Positions 5,630 to 5,676 of a stretch of DNA of 5,676 nt are shown in pieces. Source of the stretch: Roseburia sp. GTDB lineage: Bacteria > Bacillota > Clostridia > Lachnospirales > Lachnospiraceae. The DNA is taken from the NCBI GenBank assembly GCA_017621905.1, contig JAGASC010000011.1, forward strand, positions 1 to 5,676. Reading direction: 5' to 3'. Within the stretch, counting starts at the first letter, position 1, and each line of letters starts with the position of its first letter. The notes under the pieces were generated by a model. The model did no database searches. It was not told the DNA's origin and saw only the letters and a list, made by a program, of their open reading frames with translations. The position numbers and the translations under genes were made by a program.

Positions 5630-5676
5630 CCAGTAACGCAAGCTAAACGGACCTATATTCGCCCGTTACTCAGCAA
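5622..5676. repeat. Short direct and inverted repeats after the flavoprotein operon
   Basis: CCCGTTAGCCAG (5622-5633) recurs as CCCGTTACTCAG (5662-5673), 10 of 12 identical and 40 bp apart. AGTAACG (5632-5638) is inverted as CGTTACT (5664-5670). CCGTTAGC (5623-5630) can pair with GCT-A-AACGG (5642-5650) with one bulge. No T-run follows inside the window, so a standard terminator cannot be called. It could be the beginning of a terminator or a repeat element cut by the right edge. Confidence 0.4.

Overview
The window looks like chromosomal DNA from a gut-type Firmicute, most likely a clostridial Lachnospiraceae-like organism. This is inferred from moderate G+C content, strong AGGAG-type ribosome binding sites, AT-rich promoters with extended -10 elements, and the protein families present. 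No RNA gene, CRISPR array, intact mobile element or phage gene was seen.

Left part (1-2483): a sugar-utilisation module. An AraC-type regulator is cut by the left edge and reads leftward from 463. About 200 bp away a cytoplasmic glycoside hydrolase family 2 enzyme reads rightward from 669. The shared intergenic region holds a good consensus-like promoter for the regulator. For the hydrolase it holds only a weak promoter overlapping an inverted repeat, the expected layout for an activator-dependent gene beside its own activator. A hairpin followed by TTTT closes the hydrolase unit at about 2444-2483.

Middle (2484-2643): a short intergenic region. It carries an imperfect direct repeat, a stretch resembling the start region of the AraC-type gene, a good extended -10 promoter, and a perfect 6+3+6 palindrome just downstream of that promoter.

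Right part (2644-5629): two flavoprotein genes in tandem, 43 nt apart, probably one operon. The first is an HI0933/YhiN/BaiN-type FAD-dependent oxidoreductase (COG2081-like). The second is a COG2509-like FAD-dependent dehydrogenase with an extra N-terminal domain. Both are widespread families whose physiological substrates are mostly unknown. The last 47 bases hold short direct and inverted repeats and no gene.

I see no strong case for a new multi-gene system. The points most worth following are the substrate of the AraC-controlled GH2 enzyme, the joint job of the paired flavoproteins, an unusual FAD-motif variant and a charged insertion in the first flavoprotein, and a few palindromes that could be operators or RNA structures.
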